61,443 nt of DNA from an uncultured Shewanella sp. Lineage in GTDB: Bacteria; Pseudomonadota; Gammaproteobacteria; Enterobacterales; Shewanellaceae. The position numbers and the translations under genes are program-made. Under the pieces are notes generated by a model. It was not told where the DNA came from, searched no databases, and was given only the letters and a program-made list of their open reading frames with translations. The stretch lies in the NCBI RefSeq assembly GCF_947491715.1, contig NZ_CANLKR010000030.1, positions 1 through 61,443 on the forward strand, read 5' to 3'. Below are positions 60,153-61,443 of this stretch, piece by piece (the first letter of the stretch is position 1; each line of letters opens with the position of its first letter).

Positions 60153-60560
60153 ATGAATAACAGAATACATGTTGCTGTTGGTGTCATTGTGAATGAAGCA
60201 CAACAGATCTTAATCGCTAAACGTCATGCACATTTACATCAAGGTGGAAAATGGGAGTTTCCAGGAGGAAAAGTCGAACAAGGTGAAACGGTGACTCAAG
60301 CCTTGAGTCGAGAATTAAAAGAAGAAATCGGCATTGATGTTAAAGAAACGCAACCCTTGATGGAGATTAGTCATAATTACCCTGACAAACACGTTAAACT
60401 TGATATTCATTGGGTAAAAGACTTTGAAGGTATTGCCACGGGATTAGAAGCACAAGAAATTATCTGGATCGATAAAAATGAACTGCTGAGCTACAACTTT
60501 CCAGTAGCCAATAAGCCTATTATCGATAAGATCCTCAATATCTCTTCAATGCCAGCATAA
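60153..60560 (+). CDS. mutT: 8-oxo-dGTP diphosphatase MutT (Nudix)
   Basis: A 135-aa sanitation enzyme that hydrolyses 8-oxo-dGTP and so prevents A:T to C:G transversions. The Nudix box GGKVEQGETVTQALSRELKEEIGI (split as GGKVEQGET and REL-EE-GI) is complete; N-terminal RIHVAVGVIVNEAQQILIAK matches MutT. It begins 11 bp after yacG; MutT normally lies at the end of the sec-yac-mut cluster. A palindrome follows at 60587-60609. Confidence 0.96.
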   Translation: MNNRIHVAVGVIVNEAQQILIAKRHAHLHQGGKWEFPGGKVEQGETVTQALSRELKEEIGIDVKETQPLMEISHNYPDKHVKLDIHWVKDFEGIATGLEAQEIIWIDKNELLSYNFPVANKPIIDKILNISSMPA

Positions 60561-60586
60561 ATACTCTTTTTTCAGCTAAATGAAAA

Positions 60587-60609
60587 CTAGCCAGTAATTA
60601 ACTGGCTAG
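60587..60609. terminator. Hairpin between mutT and convergent small exported protein gene
   Basis: CTAGCCAGT (60587-60595), AATTA, ACTGGCTAG (60601-60609). On the minus strand a TTTT tract follows, so it can end the small gene at 60647; plus-strand T run is absent. Confidence 0.65.
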
Positions 60610-60646
60610 AAAGCAACATACCTTAACGCAGCGAACCAATACTCAT

Positions 60647-60946
60647 TTAATCGAGTCTAGTTTGAGTGCCTGTCGCCACATCATAAATTGCATAAAATGA
60701 ACTGTTATCTTGATATAAGTGCCCCATTTTTTCTTGTTCTAAATCGTGAGCGCTAAATTTACACATATAAATATCTTTCTTATATTTCTTAGCGACCTGC
60801 ACTTTTATATCACTATAATAGCCATTGTAATCATAAAACCTTGCCAACTCTAAACATGCTTGATCAGCAGCAGACCATTCATCTTGCGCTGCTGATAATG
60901 TCGTTAGCGGTAATAGTGATATTGCAGCAATAATTAATTTTTTCAT
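60647..60946 (-). CDS. Small exported protein of unknown function
   Basis: A 99-aa protein I do not recognise. The chosen ATG at 60946 gives a clear Sec signal peptide (MKKLIIAAISLLPLTTLSAA, cleavage before QDEWS). The mature part is about 78 aa with two Cys (DQACLELARFYDYNGYYSD and IYMCKFSAHDLEQEK), possibly a disulfide, and a Tyr-rich middle. A longer frame from 60988 adds 14 residues; neither start has a strong ribosome-binding site. It is convergent with mutT. Confidence 0.6.
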   Translation of the reverse strand: MKKLIIAAISLLPLTTLSAAQDEWSAADQACLELARFYDYNGYYSDIKVQVAKKYKKDIYMCKFSAHDLEQEKMGHLYQDNSSFYAIYDVATGTQTRLD

Positions 60947-61275
60947 AAATTTAACGTTAAATACTCTTTTTTTAAAACAACTCTTCATCTAGATTGCTCG
61001 ACAAAGGATCCCATTAAACATAAATTTCATACCACTATAATAAATGACAGGTAACTTCTAATATTCTGAAAAAATGCAAACTTATCATTTTAATTCATAT
61101 ACTTTGGTACTATATTTATGAAATATTAAGTATTAAAAAGCAAATGAAGCACATAAAAAATCAGTCAAGGATTCCAACTGGCTTATACCAATCTCGTAAA
61201 CAATGACGTCTGTCATGGGTCATTACCAAAGAGCAGATACAGCAAAGAGTGGCGCCTGTCATGACCAGCTGCGCC
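60947..61275. other. Gene-free right-edge region with repeat-derived sequence
   Basis: AT-rich DNA, then from about 61185 sequence with repeat character: TATACCAATCT (61185-61195) and two related GTC-TGTCATG-type stretches (GTCTGTCATGGGTCA near 61209 and GCCTGTCATGACCAG near 61255). No gene is seen. Confidence 0.4.
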
Positions 61276-61396
61276 TAATACCAATCTAAGTAAAAATATG
61301 ATCTAATTGTATTTATCATATTTTCCTTATGGTTTGTTATGGATAATCTTAAAAATATCAACTTTAATACCAATCTGCACTCAAATATGATCTAAT
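61276..61396 (+). repeat. Two 32-bp direct repeats at the window edge, likely mobile-element or MITE terminus
   Basis: Copy A 61276-61307 and copy B 61365-61396 share TAATACCAATCT, six variable bases, then AAATATGATCTAAT; copies are 89 bp apart. A third partial copy (TATACCAATCT) is at 61185. This pattern resembles ends of insertion-sequence-linked repeats in Shewanella and related marine genera (recollection). The element would continue beyond the window. Confidence 0.55.
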
Positions 61397-61443
61397 ATAG
61401 TACGATTTCATTTCGCTTTAAAACATGTCAAATTATTCTGCTG

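Overview
The window looks like a chromosomal segment of a marine gammaproteobacterium, most likely Shewanella. The evidence is gene content and order: a mutT-yacG-zapD-coaE-pilD-pilC-pilB-pilA block, then nadC, ampD-ampE, pdhR-aceE-aceF-lpdA, acnB, rsd, hemE, purD-purH, and zntR next to an SO_0444-type Cu/Zn efflux permease. That order is the one I recall for Shewanella chromosomes. It is recall, not a database search. Intergenic DNA is AT-rich, and no rRNA, tRNA or CRISPR array is visible.

Layout. 1-4400: a dispersed-repeat-like edge, an ElaA acetyltransferase, and an EmrAB-type efflux pair divergent from a LysR regulator with a palindromic operator between them. 4400-8000: a YebC-family protein, a cold-shock protein, and a metal efflux permease with its ZntR-like sensor. 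8000-11300: purH and purD. 11400-16200 is accessory: two tandem spondin-domain secreted proteins behind a perfect 25-bp palindrome, an orphan response regulator whose phosphoacceptor Asp is replaced by Glu, a CesT-like type III secretion chaperone, and a divergent 575-aa putative clan CE (YopJ/Ulp-like) effector closed by a perfect 33-bp palindrome. 16250-21000: hemE, a candidate small RNA with its own promoter and terminator, rsd and acnB. 21600-32600: small membrane proteins, an NCS2 permease with a cytosolic extension, a hydrolase, methionine aminotransferase, an ABC-F protein, an unusual crotonase, a thermolabile-haemolysin-like lecithinase and a glycine-rich secreted protein. 32600-41600: an M13 peptidase lipoprotein, a type Vd patatin autotransporter and a giant propeller-PAS-GGDEF-EAL sensor. 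42100-52100: the pyruvate dehydrogenase locus, AmpD/AmpE and NadC. 52400-61000: a beta-barrel protein, the type IV pilus operon, and coaE/zapD/yacG/mutT. The right edge carries two 32-bp direct repeats that look like the end of a mobile or MITE-like element.

How the genes work together. PdhR, whose perfect operator lies directly upstream of its own gene, is expected to control pyruvate flux through AceE/AceF/Lpd into the TCA cycle (AcnB). PilA-D form a type IV pilus major pilin, extension motor, platform and peptidase set. PurH and PurD are two purine-pathway steps. The most unusual content is the effector-chaperone pair with no secretion apparatus in view, the neighbouring phosphorylation-defective response regulator, and a major pilin whose prepilin leader is 65 residues long and His-rich, encoded partly by a CATCAG hexanucleotide repeat.

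Start codons were moved inward from the longest open frame where a Shine-Dalgarno sequence and family length supported it (yebC, zntR, purH, hemE, rsd, acnB, the crotonase, the M13 peptidase, lpdA, aceE, pdhR, ampE, ampD and others).
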